A DNA stretch of 34,402 bases from positions 1 to 34,402 of the forward strand of contig JAJYLA010000023.1 of assembly GCA_021788115.1 (NCBI GenBank). Reading direction: 5' to 3'. How positions within the stretch are numbered: position 1 is the stretch's first letter; each line of letters opens with the position of its first letter. The stretch comes from Actinomycetes bacterium (GTDB lineage Bacteria; Actinomycetota; Acidimicrobiia; Acidimicrobiales; Palsa-688). A model generated the notes under the pieces. It was not told the DNA's origin and did not search any database. It saw nothing but the letters and a program-made list of their open reading frames with translations. Below, piece after piece: positions 23,032 through 30,713 of this stretch. A program made the position numbers and the translations under genes.

Positions 23032-26000
23032 TCACGCCGCCGGGCTGCGGTCCCGTGACGCCGAGGGCGTGAGGAAGCGTCCGACGACCGGCAGCTCCCA
23101 GAAAGACTCCGCCCGTGCCACGGCGATCGCGACGGCGAGCAGACTTTCCGGCGCGTCGTAGATGGCGTAGCGCGGCTGCCAGTCGGGGTCGAACTTGGCG
23201 TTGAACCGCCAGAGCGACTCGATCTGCATCGGGCCCCCCATCCGCCGCAGAACCCAGGCCTGGATGCGCTGGATCAGACCCTCGCCGGCCTCGCCGGCGA
23301 GGACGGCGCGCATCGTGGCGAAGTTGAGCCCGAGGCCCCGGGCGCCTCGGGCCTTCAGCTCGCGGATCGTCTGGACGACGGCGAAGTCGATGAGGCCGTT
23401 CGGGTGGTCGCCGCACTCGCGTCGCATGAGGTCGAGCGAGTAGCCCCCGATTCCCGGTGCCGGGACGAACTGGCAGAACGCGACGGGCTCGCCGAGCCTT
23501 CCGGCCGGCGTGGCCGGGCCGGGGGGAGCGTGTACCACGGCGAGGAGCAGGCCTGTGTCGGCTCGATCGAAGATCCGCCCGAGGGTCATGGAGAAGCCCC
23601 GTTCGACGTCGCCGCGACGACTCTTGGTCATGACCGAGCGCAGAGCCTCCTGGAGGTCGACGTCGACGGTCGACGGGTCGTGGAAGCTGATCTGGTAGCC
23701 GTACTTGGCCACCCGGTTCACGGCCTGGCGCAGCCCCTTGAACCGCCCGCCGTCGAGGCCGAAGTCCTGGACCCCCACCACGGCCTCGTCGCCCACGTAG
23801 AGGTCGTGCATGCCGCTCGCGCGGTAGATCGGCAGCCACTCCTCGCCGGCGCCGAGGCCGCCGAGCACCCACCCCTGCTTGTCCACGTGTGCACGGAACG
23901 CCCCCCACGCCTCGGCACGTTCGGCGGGAGGGCCGACGGGATCGGGCGACACCAGGCACACTCCCCCGTACACGGCGTGGGCGACCACGGTGTCGCCCCA
24001 GAAGAAGAACTGCTTGTCGGGGCGCAGCGCGAAGTAGTCGAGGGTGCCGGACCCGTGCCGGGCGACGATGGCCCGGGCCCGCGCGAAGTCCAGCGTCCCC
24101 GCCCCGCCGGCCGCAGCCCCGCCCGCGCCCCCGCCGACAGCCTCACCCCCACCGCCCCGGAGCACCGCCCCCACCATGGCGGGATCGACCGCCGCAGCAG
24201 GCCGGTGCCGGCGCTGCACCACGGGCCGGAAAAGGACGACGAGCAGGGCCAGGGCCAGCCCCGCCGACGCCGTGCCCATCGCCGGCGAGAAGAACTCGTC
24301 CAGACGGCGCGGCAGGACCACGCCGTAGAGGCCGACCATCCGCCCGAGGGAGGCCTGGAGCGCGAGCAGCCAGGGGATGCGCACGTTCGTGGCGGGGTGG
24401 CGGGCGCTGGCGAACCAGGAGCTGAGCTCCAGGGCGAGCGTGCCCGCCACGACGGTCACGGCACTCCCCGCCGCGACCATCCCGATCCCCTTCCCCAACC
24501 GGGCGACGTCCGTCCTTGCCGAGAAGGACCCCCGGTTCAACCACAGGTACGCCGCGGCCGCCACGCTGACGAGGGTTTCCTCGACGTCGACCCCCTTCAC
24601 CAGGTGCAGCACCGCCACCGTGGCGAGCAGCGCCATGCACACGGCCCACGCCCGGCGCTGCCCCCGCCGGACGCCGCGCGCCAGCATCACGAGCCCGACG
24701 CCCGCCAGCGCCGCCAGGGCGGCGGCGGTCTCGGGGACAGCGAGGGGGACCAGCCTGTCGAGGAAGGCGAGGCGGTCCCGCAGCGGCTCCGCCAGGGCCG
24801 ACACGAGCGACAGGAACCCCGCCAGGAGCACGACGAGAGCTGACAGCCGGCGGATCCGCCGGTCCCGCGTCGGCGCGGTGCGGGGCCGGGGCCACTCCTG
24901 CCCCTGGGGGAACGTCGCGACGACCGCGGGGCTCAGCTCCCTCGACCCGTGAGGGGGACGCCCGCGCCGTGCCACGGCCCGCTCGAGCAGTGTCGCCCCC
25001 GGAAGCTCCTGGCGGGCGTGGAAGAGGCGGACGTGCAGGTCGTTGCCGCCCTCGAGCTCGACCCACGACAGCTGGCGGAACGCCAGGAAGACCGGCGGCA
25101 GCCCGAGACCCGGCAGCCGAACCGGGCACTCGGTGACGACCTCGGCGGCGCAGCCGGCGTTGGCGTAAAAACCCGGGCCGAGGAGGCTCAGCTCGGGACG
25201 GCAGGTGTGCCCGGTGACCAGCCCCGAGAGTCCGGAGGTGACCAGGTGCCGGCCGAGCGCGCGGGCCGCGTCGTTGGGGTCACGGCCGCTATGGTCGAGG
25301 GTGAGGGCGGAGATGGCGCCGTTGATCCGGCGCAGGGCGGCCAGGGCGAGCGCGGTGACGAGGACCAGCTCGACCAGGGCCAGGACGAGGGCCAGGACGA
25401 GGCGCGACGACAAGGCGGAGTGCAGGCGATGGGGGATTCTGAGGGCGAAGACCGCCACCACCGGCAGCAGCAGCAGCCACGCGGACCGGCCGAGGCGGCG
25501 GTACGCGAGGCGCGAGGTGATGAACCGCCCGAAAGCCGCGGGATCGTCGAGTTGCTCCATGCCGGCCAGCCACCCGGCGCCGGCGCGCCCCGCGCCTTTC
25601 CGGTGGTGCCGCACCGACGGCATCACGTCACAGCGGAGGTGCCGCGCCAGCGGCGCCTCCCGCGGGGTGCACGGCTCCCCGACGCGCGCCAGGGCGTCGA
25701 GGCGGCTGCCGGGCTCCACCCGGACCCTGCGGAGGCCGGCGCCGGTGGACATCGACAGCTCGACGGCGTGGGCCACCTCCGCCCCCATGGCGGCGCGCAC
25801 CGCGTCACGGCAGGGTCCCGACCACGCCAGGCAGCCGTCTCGCCCGCCGGGAAGCACGATGACGCGCCGCCCGGGCGACGCCGCGTAGGCGGCGACGGAG
25901 TCGACCAGGTGGGCGTTGGACGCCAGGGTCGCGGTCACGTCCTCGCCCCCGTCGAGGAGGCCTCCCGCCACCACGAGAACCCCCGGCCCGGTGGCCGCCC

Positions 26001-26136
26001 TCACGGCGGCCGCAACCTGGGCGTGCGCGGCGGTGAGCGGCGGGGTCGTCGCGCGGGTCAGAAGCAGGTCTGCGGCGACGAGGACCCGGCCGCCAACCGG
26101 GACTTCGACCTGCAGGAGGTCGGGGATGGCGGTCAC
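23032..26136 (-). CDS. Split metallophosphoesterase-like domain fused to membrane segments and a lysylphosphatidylglycerol-synthase-type (DUF2156) domain
   Basis: A 1034-residue protein if GTG 26136 is the start. Residues about 15-170 read as the first half of a calcineurin-like phosphoesterase, and about 300-365 as its second half (GLVTGHTCRPELSLLGPGFYANAGC). Between them lie two membrane helices (about 218-232 and 245-268). About six more helices span 430-640, followed by a Gly-rich linker (660-680). Residues 680-1034 match the GNAT-fold aminoacyl-tRNA:lipid transferase domain (LDYFALRPDKQFFFWGD, DPVGPPAERAEAWGAF, GDEAVVGVQDFGLDGGRFKGLRQAVNR, SLWRFNAKFDPDWQPRYAIY). Transferases of this type put Lys or Ala on phosphatidylglycerol, lowering surface charge. 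The phosphoesterase motifs are degraded (see findings). No ribosome-binding site is visible and a TTG at 26145 is an alternative start. The longer open frame upstream overlaps the divergent gene and is unlikely to be coding. Confidence 0.8.
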   Translation of the reverse strand: MTAIPDLLQVEVPVGGRVLVAADLLLTRATTPPLTAAHAQVAAAVRAATGPGVLVVAGGLLDGGEDVTATLASNAHLVDSVAAYAASPGRRVIVLPGGRDGCLAWSGPCRDAVRAAMGAEVAHAVELSMSTGAGLRRVRVEPGSRLDALARVGEPCTPREAPLARHLRCDVMPSVRHHRKGAGRAGAGWLAGMEQLDDPAAFGRFITSRLAYRRLGRSAWLLLLPVVAVFALRIPHRLHSALSSRLVLALVLALVELVLVTALALAALRRINGAISALTLDHSGRDPNDAARALGRHLVTSGLSGLVTGHTCRPELSLLGPGFYANAGCAAEVVTECPVRLPGLGLPPVFLAFRQLSWVELEGGNDLHVRLFHARQELPGATLLERAVARRGRPPHGSRELSPAVVATFPQGQEWPRPRTAPTRDRRIRRLSALVVLLAGFLSLVSALAEPLRDRLAFLDRLVPLAVPETAAALAALAGVGLVMLARGVRRGQRRAWAVCMALLATVAVLHLVKGVDVEETLVSVAAAAYLWLNRGSFSARTDVARLGKGIGMVAAGSAVTVVAGTLALELSSWFASARHPATNVRIPWLLALQASLGRMVGLYGVVLPRRLDEFFSPAMGTASAGLALALLVVLFRPVVQRRHRPAAAVDPAMVGAVLRGGGGEAVGGGAGGAAAGGAGTLDFARARAIVARHGSGTLDYFALRPDKQFFFWGDTVVAHAVYGGVCLVSPDPVGPPAERAEAWGAFRAHVDKQGWVLGGLGAGEEWLPIYRASGMHDLYVGDEAVVGVQDFGLDGGRFKGLRQAVNRVAKYGYQISFHDPSTVDVDLQEALRSVMTKSRRGDVERGFSMTLGRIFDRADTGLLLAVVHAPPGPATPAGRLGEPVAFCQFVPAPGIGGYSLDLMRRECGDHPNGLIDFAVVQTIRELKARGARGLGLNFATMRAVLAGEAGEGLIQRIQAWVLRRMGGPMQIESLWRFNAKFDPDWQPRYAIYDAPESLLAVAIAVARAESFWELPVVGRFLTPSASRDRSPAA

Positions 26137-26163
26137 AGGGGCCAAATCGAAGTCACAGGCTAC

Positions 26164-26169
26164 TACGGT
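26164..26169 (+). promoter_or_regulatory. Leaderless-type -10 (TACGGT) for the MidA-like gene
   Basis: TACGGT lies 6 bases before GTG 26176. The divergent minus-strand gene begins 40 bases away, so the two promoters must overlap or abut; a TAGCCT on the minus strand at 26162-26157 is a candidate -10 for that gene. Confidence 0.45.
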
Positions 26170-26175
26170 GCGGCC

Positions 26176-27078
26176 GTGAGCCCCTCGCGGTCGCTTCCAC
26201 CCGGTGTGATGGAGCAGGCGCGGCGCCTGGGCCCGCTGCCCTACTCGGCGGCGGGTGGGGATCCCGCGCCGGACCTCCCTCCGGCAGCCGACCTGGCCGG
26301 GGCCCTCGCCGAGCTGGTGGACCGGCTCTGGTACGACCTGGGCCGCCCCGATCCGTGCACCCTCGTGGAGGCGGGCGCCGGCGACGGGACCCGGATGCGT
26401 GCGCTGCTCGAAATCGGCCCGGAGTGCCTCACCGCGCTGCGCTGCGTCCTCGTCGAACACGACCCGGCTCTGCGCCACCACCACCCGGCCCTGCTGTCGA
26501 TCGAGGCGCCGGCGCTCGTGCTCGGCCCGGTCGGGCGGCCGGGGCGGGACGACGCCGACGACGAGGCCGAGCAAGACGGGGGTGGCATCGGGCCGCTGGT
26601 CACCTCCCTGGGCGACCTCCCCGTCGTGGAGGGACCTGCGATCGTGGTCGCCGTCGGATACGCGAGCGCGCTGGCCTCCGACCGGCTCGAGTGGCGCGAC
26701 GGTCGGTGGGGGGAGATCCGGCTGGCCGCCGCGCCGGGCAGCGAGCACCTGCGGGAGGTTGCGGTGCCGCTCGACGGCCCGCGTGCCGCGGCGGCCGACG
26801 CCCTCGTCGACCGCGACCGGGATGGCGTCGCACCGACCGAGGGCGCACGGGTGGCGGTGCAGCGCGCCGCGGTGGAGTGGCTCACCCAGGCGCTGCGCGT
26901 CGCCGAGGACGGCTGGCTCGCCGTCATCGACAGGTGGTCCCCGGTCACGACGCCGCTGCCGCCCGGGGAGGTGCCGCCCCTGGCCCTCGACCAGCTCGCG
27001 TCAGTCCGCAAGCCCCTGCAGGCGGCGCCGGCGGCTTTTTTTCCACCCTTCTCGCTCGTGCTGTGGCGCCTGGCGTGA
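26176..27078 (+). CDS. MidA-like (DUF185) SAM-dependent methyltransferase family protein
   Basis: A 300-residue protein with the class I methyltransferase motif VEAGAGDGTRMRALL (about 66-80), followed by a VLVEHDPALRHHH strand. The C-terminal part (VAVQRAAVEWLTQALRVAEDGWLAVIDRW) is laid out as in actinobacterial MidA-like proteins. The family's central NELLDALP segment is replaced by VAVGYASALASDRLEWRDGRWGE, so the catalytic region has diverged. Eukaryotic MidA/NDUFAF7 methylates the NuoD homologue during complex I assembly; whether this bacterial relative does so is unknown. GTG 26176 is supported by a TANNNT box 6 bases upstream. The stop overlaps the next gene as GTGA. Confidence 0.7.
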   Translation: MSPSRSLPPGVMEQARRLGPLPYSAAGGDPAPDLPPAADLAGALAELVDRLWYDLGRPDPCTLVEAGAGDGTRMRALLEIGPECLTALRCVLVEHDPALRHHHPALLSIEAPALVLGPVGRPGRDDADDEAEQDGGGIGPLVTSLGDLPVVEGPAIVVAVGYASALASDRLEWRDGRWGEIRLAAAPGSEHLREVAVPLDGPRAAAADALVDRDRDGVAPTEGARVAVQRAAVEWLTQALRVAEDGWLAVIDRWSPVTTPLPPGEVPPLALDQLASVRKPLQAAPAAFFPPFSLVLWRLA

Positions 27079-27560
27079 CCGTGCCCGGCAACTGGCGCTG
27101 GCGCGAGGCGCAGGTGCCGGCGGGGCCGGCGGTGGTGTTCGACCTCGACGGGGTGCTCTCCGACGCCGCCAGCCGGCAGCACTTCCTGGAACGGCCCCGG
27201 CGGGACTGGGACGCATTCTTCGCCGCGTGCGGCGACGACCCGCTGATCGAGGACGTGGCCCTGCTCCTCGGACTGCTCGACCCGGCCCTCGCGATCGTGC
27301 TGCTCACGGCCCGGCCTGCCAGCGTCCGGCCGCAGACCCTGGCCTGGCTGCACCGCTACGGGCTGCGCTGGGATCTGCTGGTCATGCGAGAAACCGGCGA
27401 CCACACGCCGGCGAGGGACTACAAGCGGGGAGCCGTCGGAGACCTGCGCTCTGCAGGCTTCGGACTGGTGCTCTCCTTCGAGGACGACCGGCGCAACGTC
27501 GCCATGTTCCGCGAGGAAGGGGTGCACTGCGTGTACATCCACTCCGGCTACTACGACTGA
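27075..27560 (+). CDS. HAD-superfamily phosphatase, polynucleotide-kinase 3'-phosphatase-like
   Basis: A 161-residue single-domain HAD protein. Motif I is VVFDLDGVLSDA with nucleophile D23 and acid/base D25. LLTARPAS is motif II, DYKRGAV supplies the motif III lysine and SFEDDRRNV is motif IV. The pattern, with short size and the RDWDAFFAACGDD cap segment, resembles the phosphatase domain of polynucleotide kinases and related phage proteins, but the substrate cannot be read from sequence. GTG 27075 overlaps the MidA-like stop, so the two are translationally coupled. Many HADs act on small metabolites, which is the main alternative. Confidence 0.75.
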   Translation: MTVPGNWRWREAQVPAGPAVVFDLDGVLSDAASRQHFLERPRRDWDAFFAACGDDPLIEDVALLLGLLDPALAIVLLTARPASVRPQTLAWLHRYGLRWDLLVMRETGDHTPARDYKRGAVGDLRSAGFGLVLSFEDDRRNVAMFREEGVHCVYIHSGYYD

Positions 27561-27609
27561 GCGCGATTCTTGGCGAGTTCTCAGCTAGATCCGGGATCAT
27601 GGAGGAGTA

Positions 27610-27626
27610 CCCAGGCGTTGCCTGGG
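27610..27626 (+). promoter_or_regulatory. Perfect inverted repeat in the htpX 5' region
   Basis: CCCAGGC (27610-27616) and GCCTGGG (27620-27626) form a 7-base perfect stem with a 3-base loop. It ends 5 bases before the AAAGGAA ribosome-binding site (27632-27638). It could be an operator or a translational hairpin. A second small palindrome, GATCC-G-GGATC, lies at 27588-27598. Confidence 0.45.
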
Positions 27627-27646
27627 ATGCGAAAGGAACCTGCGAG

Positions 27647-28507
27647 ATGTATCGCAATACCATCAAGACGACGCTGTTGCTGGCCTTCCTCGGAGCGCTG
27701 CTCCTCGCCATCGGCCAGCTGATCGGCGGGAGCCGGGGGCTCCTGATCGGGCTGGCGTTCGCCCTGCTCTTCACCGGTGGCTCCTACTGGTTCTCCGACT
27801 CGATCGCCATACGGGCAGCGCGGGCGAGGCCGGTGTCGGAGGCTCAGATGCCGGACTACTACGCCGTGGTGCGCGACCTGACCACCCGGGCGGGCATGCC
27901 GATGCCCAAGCTGTACGTGACCCCCGACCTGCAGCCCAACGCCTTCGCCACCGGCCGTAACCCCGAGCATGCGGCGGTCGCCGTCACCCAGGGCATCTTG
28001 CAGATGTGCAGCTGGGAGGAGCTCCGCGGCGTGCTCGCGCACGAGATCAGCCACGTCGGCAACCGCGACATCCTCATCTCGTCGGTGGCGGCCACCATCG
28101 CGATGGCGATCACGTTGCTGTCCCGCATGGCGGCGTGGGGCGGTCTGTTCTTCGGCGGCGGCCGCAACAACGAAGGCGAGAACATATTCGAGCTCCTCGC
28201 CTTGCTGATCCTCGCGCCGCTGGCGGCCGTCATGCTGCAGCTCGCCCTCTCGCGCAGCCGCGAGTACCAGGCCGACGCGTCCGGAGCCCGGCTCATCGGC
28301 GACGGGGAGCCCCTCGCCCGTGCTCTCGCGAAGCTCGAGGTCGGCGCCCGCCAGATCCCGATGCCCCAGGTGCGCCGGGAGATGGCCCCGATGTACATCG
28401 TCAGCCCGCTGGCCGGGATGAACGTGTCGTTCAAGAGACTGTTCTCGGACCACCCGCCGACGGCGGAGCGCATCGCCCGCCTCCGCTCGCGCAGCTGGAC
28501 CCACTGA
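27647..28507 (+). CDS. htpX: Membrane zinc metalloprotease HtpX (M48 family)
   Basis: A 286-residue membrane protease for damaged or misfolded membrane proteins. Two N-terminal hydrophobic helices (about 8-25 and 30-48) are followed by the zinc site HEISH (132-136) within LAHEISHVGNRD. Two further hydrophobic segments (about 143-160 and 180-200) precede E206 in SREYQADASGA, the third zinc ligand. ATG 27647 was chosen for its AAAGGAA ribosome-binding site and the conserved start before helix 1; an in-frame ATG at 27599 would add 16 residues containing no family feature. A perfect inverted repeat lies in the 5' region. The gene is convergent with yajQ. Confidence 0.95.
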   Translation: MYRNTIKTTLLLAFLGALLLAIGQLIGGSRGLLIGLAFALLFTGGSYWFSDSIAIRAARARPVSEAQMPDYYAVVRDLTTRAGMPMPKLYVTPDLQPNAFATGRNPEHAAVAVTQGILQMCSWEELRGVLAHEISHVGNRDILISSVAATIAMAITLLSRMAAWGGLFFGGGRNNEGENIFELLALLILAPLAAVMLQLALSRSREYQADASGARLIGDGEPLARALAKLEVGARQIPMPQVRREMAPMYIVSPLAGMNVSFKRLFSDHPPTAERIARLRSRSWTH

Positions 28508-28512
28508 TACCC

Positions 28513-28558
28513 GCCCCGCCCCGCCGCCGCCCCGCCCCGCCGCCGCCCCGCCCCGCCG
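28513..28558. repeat. 16-base C/G tandem repeat between htpX and yajQ
   Basis: The region contains only C and G on the plus strand. The G positions follow a strict 5-5-3-3 spacing, giving a 16-base unit present almost three times. It lies between convergent genes and has no visible hairpin because one strand is nearly all C. The remainder of the 121-base gap contains nothing I recognise. Confidence 0.8.
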
Positions 28559-28628
28559 CTGACGCCGCCCCGCCGCCCCCCGCTGCGGGCTTCTCTCCCC
28601 GCCGGGGCCCGAGCGGCAGGGGCGGTTG

Positions 28629-29117
28629 TCAGTCCCGGAAGTTCTCGAACTGGAGGGGCAGGTCGAGGTCCTCGGCCTTGAGGCCGGCGATCACCGCCTG
28701 GAGGTCGTCGCGCTTCTTGGCCGAGACGCGCACCTGGTCGCCCTGGGTCTGAGAGGAGACGCCCTTGGCGGCGTGGTCCTTGATCCAGCGGTTGATCGTC
28801 TTGGCATGGTCGGCGTCGAGCCCCGCCTTGAGCCCCACGGTCTGGCGGACGGTGCCCTTGGCCGCCTCCTCCACCTTGCCGTAGTCGAGGGCCTTCAGCG
28901 ACACCTTGCGCTTGACCAGCTTCTCCTCCAGGACCTGGAGCACCGCCCGCAGGCGGTCCTCGGTGGAGGAGTGCAGCCGCAGCTCCGTGCCGGCGAGCTC
29001 TACGCTCGAGTCGGTCCCCTTGAAGTCGAACCGGGTTGCGAGCTCGCGGCCGGCCTGGTCGACGGCGTTGCGCACCTCCTGCATGTCGACCTGGGAGACG
29101 ATGTCAAAGGTAGGCAT
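28629..29117 (-). CDS. YajQ family nucleotide-binding protein (UPF0234)
   Basis: A 162-residue protein matching YajQ over its full length: the N-terminus MPTFDIVSQVDMQEVRNAVDQ, the RFDFKGTDSS strand, the KRKVSLKALDYG segment and the terminal LDLPLQFENFRD. YajQ proteins have two ferredoxin-like halves and bind nucleotides; some bind cyclic di-GMP, and the cellular role varies between species. ATG 29117 is preceded by TACGGT at 6 bases with no ribosome-binding site, suggesting a leaderless mRNA. It diverges from the matB-like gene. Confidence 0.93.
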   Translation of the reverse strand: MPTFDIVSQVDMQEVRNAVDQAGRELATRFDFKGTDSSVELAGTELRLHSSTEDRLRAVLQVLEEKLVKRKVSLKALDYGKVEEAAKGTVRQTVGLKAGLDADHAKTINRWIKDHAAKGVSSQTQGDQVRVSAKKRDDLQAVIAGLKAEDLDLPLQFENFRD

Positions 29118-29123
29118 GGCGCC

Positions 29124-29129
29124 ACCGTA
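29124..29129 (-). promoter_or_regulatory. Leaderless-type -10 (TACGGT) for yajQ
   Basis: On the minus strand TACGGT is followed by GGCGCC and then the ATG at 29117, a 6-base spacing identical to that at 26164-26176. Confidence 0.55.
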
Positions 29130-29140
29130 GCGGCGCCGCC

Positions 29141-29146
29141 TACGTT
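29141..29146 (+). promoter_or_regulatory. Leaderless-type -10 (TACGTT) for the matB-like gene
   Basis: TACGTT lies 9 bases before GTG 29156. The two divergent -10 boxes at 29124-29129 and 29141-29146 face each other across a GC-rich near-palindrome (CGTAG-CGGCGCCG-C-CTACG, 29127-29145), so the promoters overlap back to back. Confidence 0.45.
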
Positions 29147-29155
29147 GGCGATGCC

Positions 29156-30574
29156 GTGGACCTGCTTCCCAGCCTGCGCGGTGCCGGACCCGCCGAGGAC
29201 CGCGCCGACGCTGTGAGCGTCGCCGGCCGCGCCCTCGACCTTGGCGGCCTTGCCGGCGCCGCCGCCGCCGTCGCCCGGCGCGTCGCGGGAATGCCGGCAG
29301 TGGCCGTCGAGGCCGCCGCCACCCTCGAGACGGTCGTCGCGGTGGTCGGCGCTCTGGCGGCCGGGGTGCTGGCAGTGCCCGTCCCCCCCGACGCCGGCCC
29401 GGGCGAGCGCGCCCACATCCTCCGTGACTCGGCAGCACCGGCGATCCTTGTCGGGCCCGGCGCCGGCCCCGAGGCCTCAGGCGTCGCCGTCGAGCACCTG
29501 CCCGTCGCCGTCGGCGAGCGGGCCGACCTGGAGCCGGCCGGCGGCGGCACTGAGGGCGGGATCGCCATGATCGTCTACACCAGCGGCACGACCGGCCCCC
29601 CCAAAGGGGTGATGCTCCCGGCTGCCGCCATCGCGGCGGACCTCGACGCTCTCGCCGAGGCCTGGGCGTGGACCCCCGACGACGTGCTCGTGCACGGCTT
29701 GCCGCTCTTCCACGTCCACGGCCTCATCCTCGGCGTCCTCGGCGCGCTGCGCGTCGGCAGCAGGTTGGTGCACACCGGGCGGCCGACCCCCGCCGCCTAC
29801 GCGGCCGCCGGCGGGAGCCTGTACTTCGGCGTGCCCACCGTGTGGTCCCGGGTGGCAGCCGACCCGGCGGCGGCCACCGGGTTGCGCCGGGCCAGGCTGC
29901 TGGTGTCGGGCAGCGCCGCCCTGCCCGAGCCCACCTTCCACGCGCTCGAGGCCCTCACCGGGCAGGCACCCGTCGAGCGCTACGGCATGACCGAGACCCT
30001 CATCACCATCAGCGGCCGTGCACACGGCCCCCGCAGGCCCGGCTGGGTCGGCCACCCCCTTCCCGGCGTGGAGACCCGGCTCGTCGACGACGAGGGCCGG
30101 ACCGTCGCCGCCGACGGCGACACCATCGGCGAGCTCCAGGTCCGCACGCCGACGGCCATGGCCGGCTACCTCAACCGCCCCGACGCCACCGCGGCGGTCA
30201 CGGCCCCCGAGGGGTGGATCCGCACGGGCGACGTAGCCAGCATCGACGCCGGCAGGTGGCACCGCATCGCCGGCCGCAAGTCCACGGACCTCATCAAGAG
30301 CGGCGGCTACCGGATCGGGGCGGGGGAGGTGGAGTCCGCACTGCTCGCCCACCCCTCGGTCGCCGAGGCCGCGGTCGTCGGCGTCCCCGACGCCGACCTG
30401 GGCCAGGCGATCGTCGCCTACGTCGTCGCGGAGGGGGTTACCGGCCCGGAGCTGTGCGACTTCGTCGCCCGCACGCTTTCTGCGCACAAACGACCCCGAC
30501 GGGTCGAACTCCTCGGCGAGCTGCCGCGCAACGCCATGGGCAAGGTCCGCAAGGACGCCCTCCCGCCCGCCTGA
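29156..30574 (+). CDS. matB: Malonyl-CoA synthetase-like acyl-CoA ligase (MatB type)
   Basis: A 472-residue ANL-superfamily adenylate-forming enzyme. The ATP loop is YTSGTTGPPKG (141-151), followed by VHGLPLFHVHGLILG (179-193), the LLVSGSAALP loop (249-258), ERYGMTET (274-281), GWIRTGD (353-359), the hinge GRKSTDLIKSGGY (373-385) and the catalytic K463 in RNAMGKV. The compact N-terminus and these segments closely resemble the actinobacterial MatB group that makes malonyl- or methylmalonyl-CoA from the free diacid. A different small acyl substrate cannot be excluded. The GTG start at 29156 has TACGTT 9 bases upstream. It is a single-gene transcript ending just before tRNA-Tyr. Confidence 0.8.
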   Translation: MDLLPSLRGAGPAEDRADAVSVAGRALDLGGLAGAAAAVARRVAGMPAVAVEAAATLETVVAVVGALAAGVLAVPVPPDAGPGERAHILRDSAAPAILVGPGAGPEASGVAVEHLPVAVGERADLEPAGGGTEGGIAMIVYTSGTTGPPKGVMLPAAAIAADLDALAEAWAWTPDDVLVHGLPLFHVHGLILGVLGALRVGSRLVHTGRPTPAAYAAAGGSLYFGVPTVWSRVAADPAAATGLRRARLLVSGSAALPEPTFHALEALTGQAPVERYGMTETLITISGRAHGPRRPGWVGHPLPGVETRLVDDEGRTVAADGDTIGELQVRTPTAMAGYLNRPDATAAVTAPEGWIRTGDVASIDAGRWHRIAGRKSTDLIKSGGYRIGAGEVESALLAHPSVAEAAVVGVPDADLGQAIVAYVVAEGVTGPELCDFVARTLSAHKRPRRVELLGELPRNAMGKVRKDALPPA

Positions 30575-30610
30575 GCCGCGGGTACCCTCCACGCCCGGCC
30601 GCCGAAACGC

Positions 30611-30616
30611 TATCCT
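30611..30616 (+). promoter_or_regulatory. Candidate -10 (TATCCT) for tRNA-Tyr
   Basis: TATCCT lies 11 bases upstream of the mature tRNA 5' end, giving a very short leader. It is a good TANNNT match in a GC-rich setting; no clear -35 is seen. Confidence 0.45.
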
Positions 30617-30627
30617 CGGAGGTCCCT

Positions 30628-30713
<86 letters not shown>

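Noticed and set aside
22760-23161. Small plus-strand open frames across the repeat island
   Set aside because: They consist of translated tandem repeats, run antisense into the conserved C-terminus of the aminoacyltransferase gene and lack initiation signals.
26137-26748. A 204-residue in-frame upstream extension of the minus-strand fusion protein
   Set aside because: It is antisense to the MidA-like gene, has no family similarity and no start signal. A GTG at 26136 immediately precedes recognisable protein sequence.
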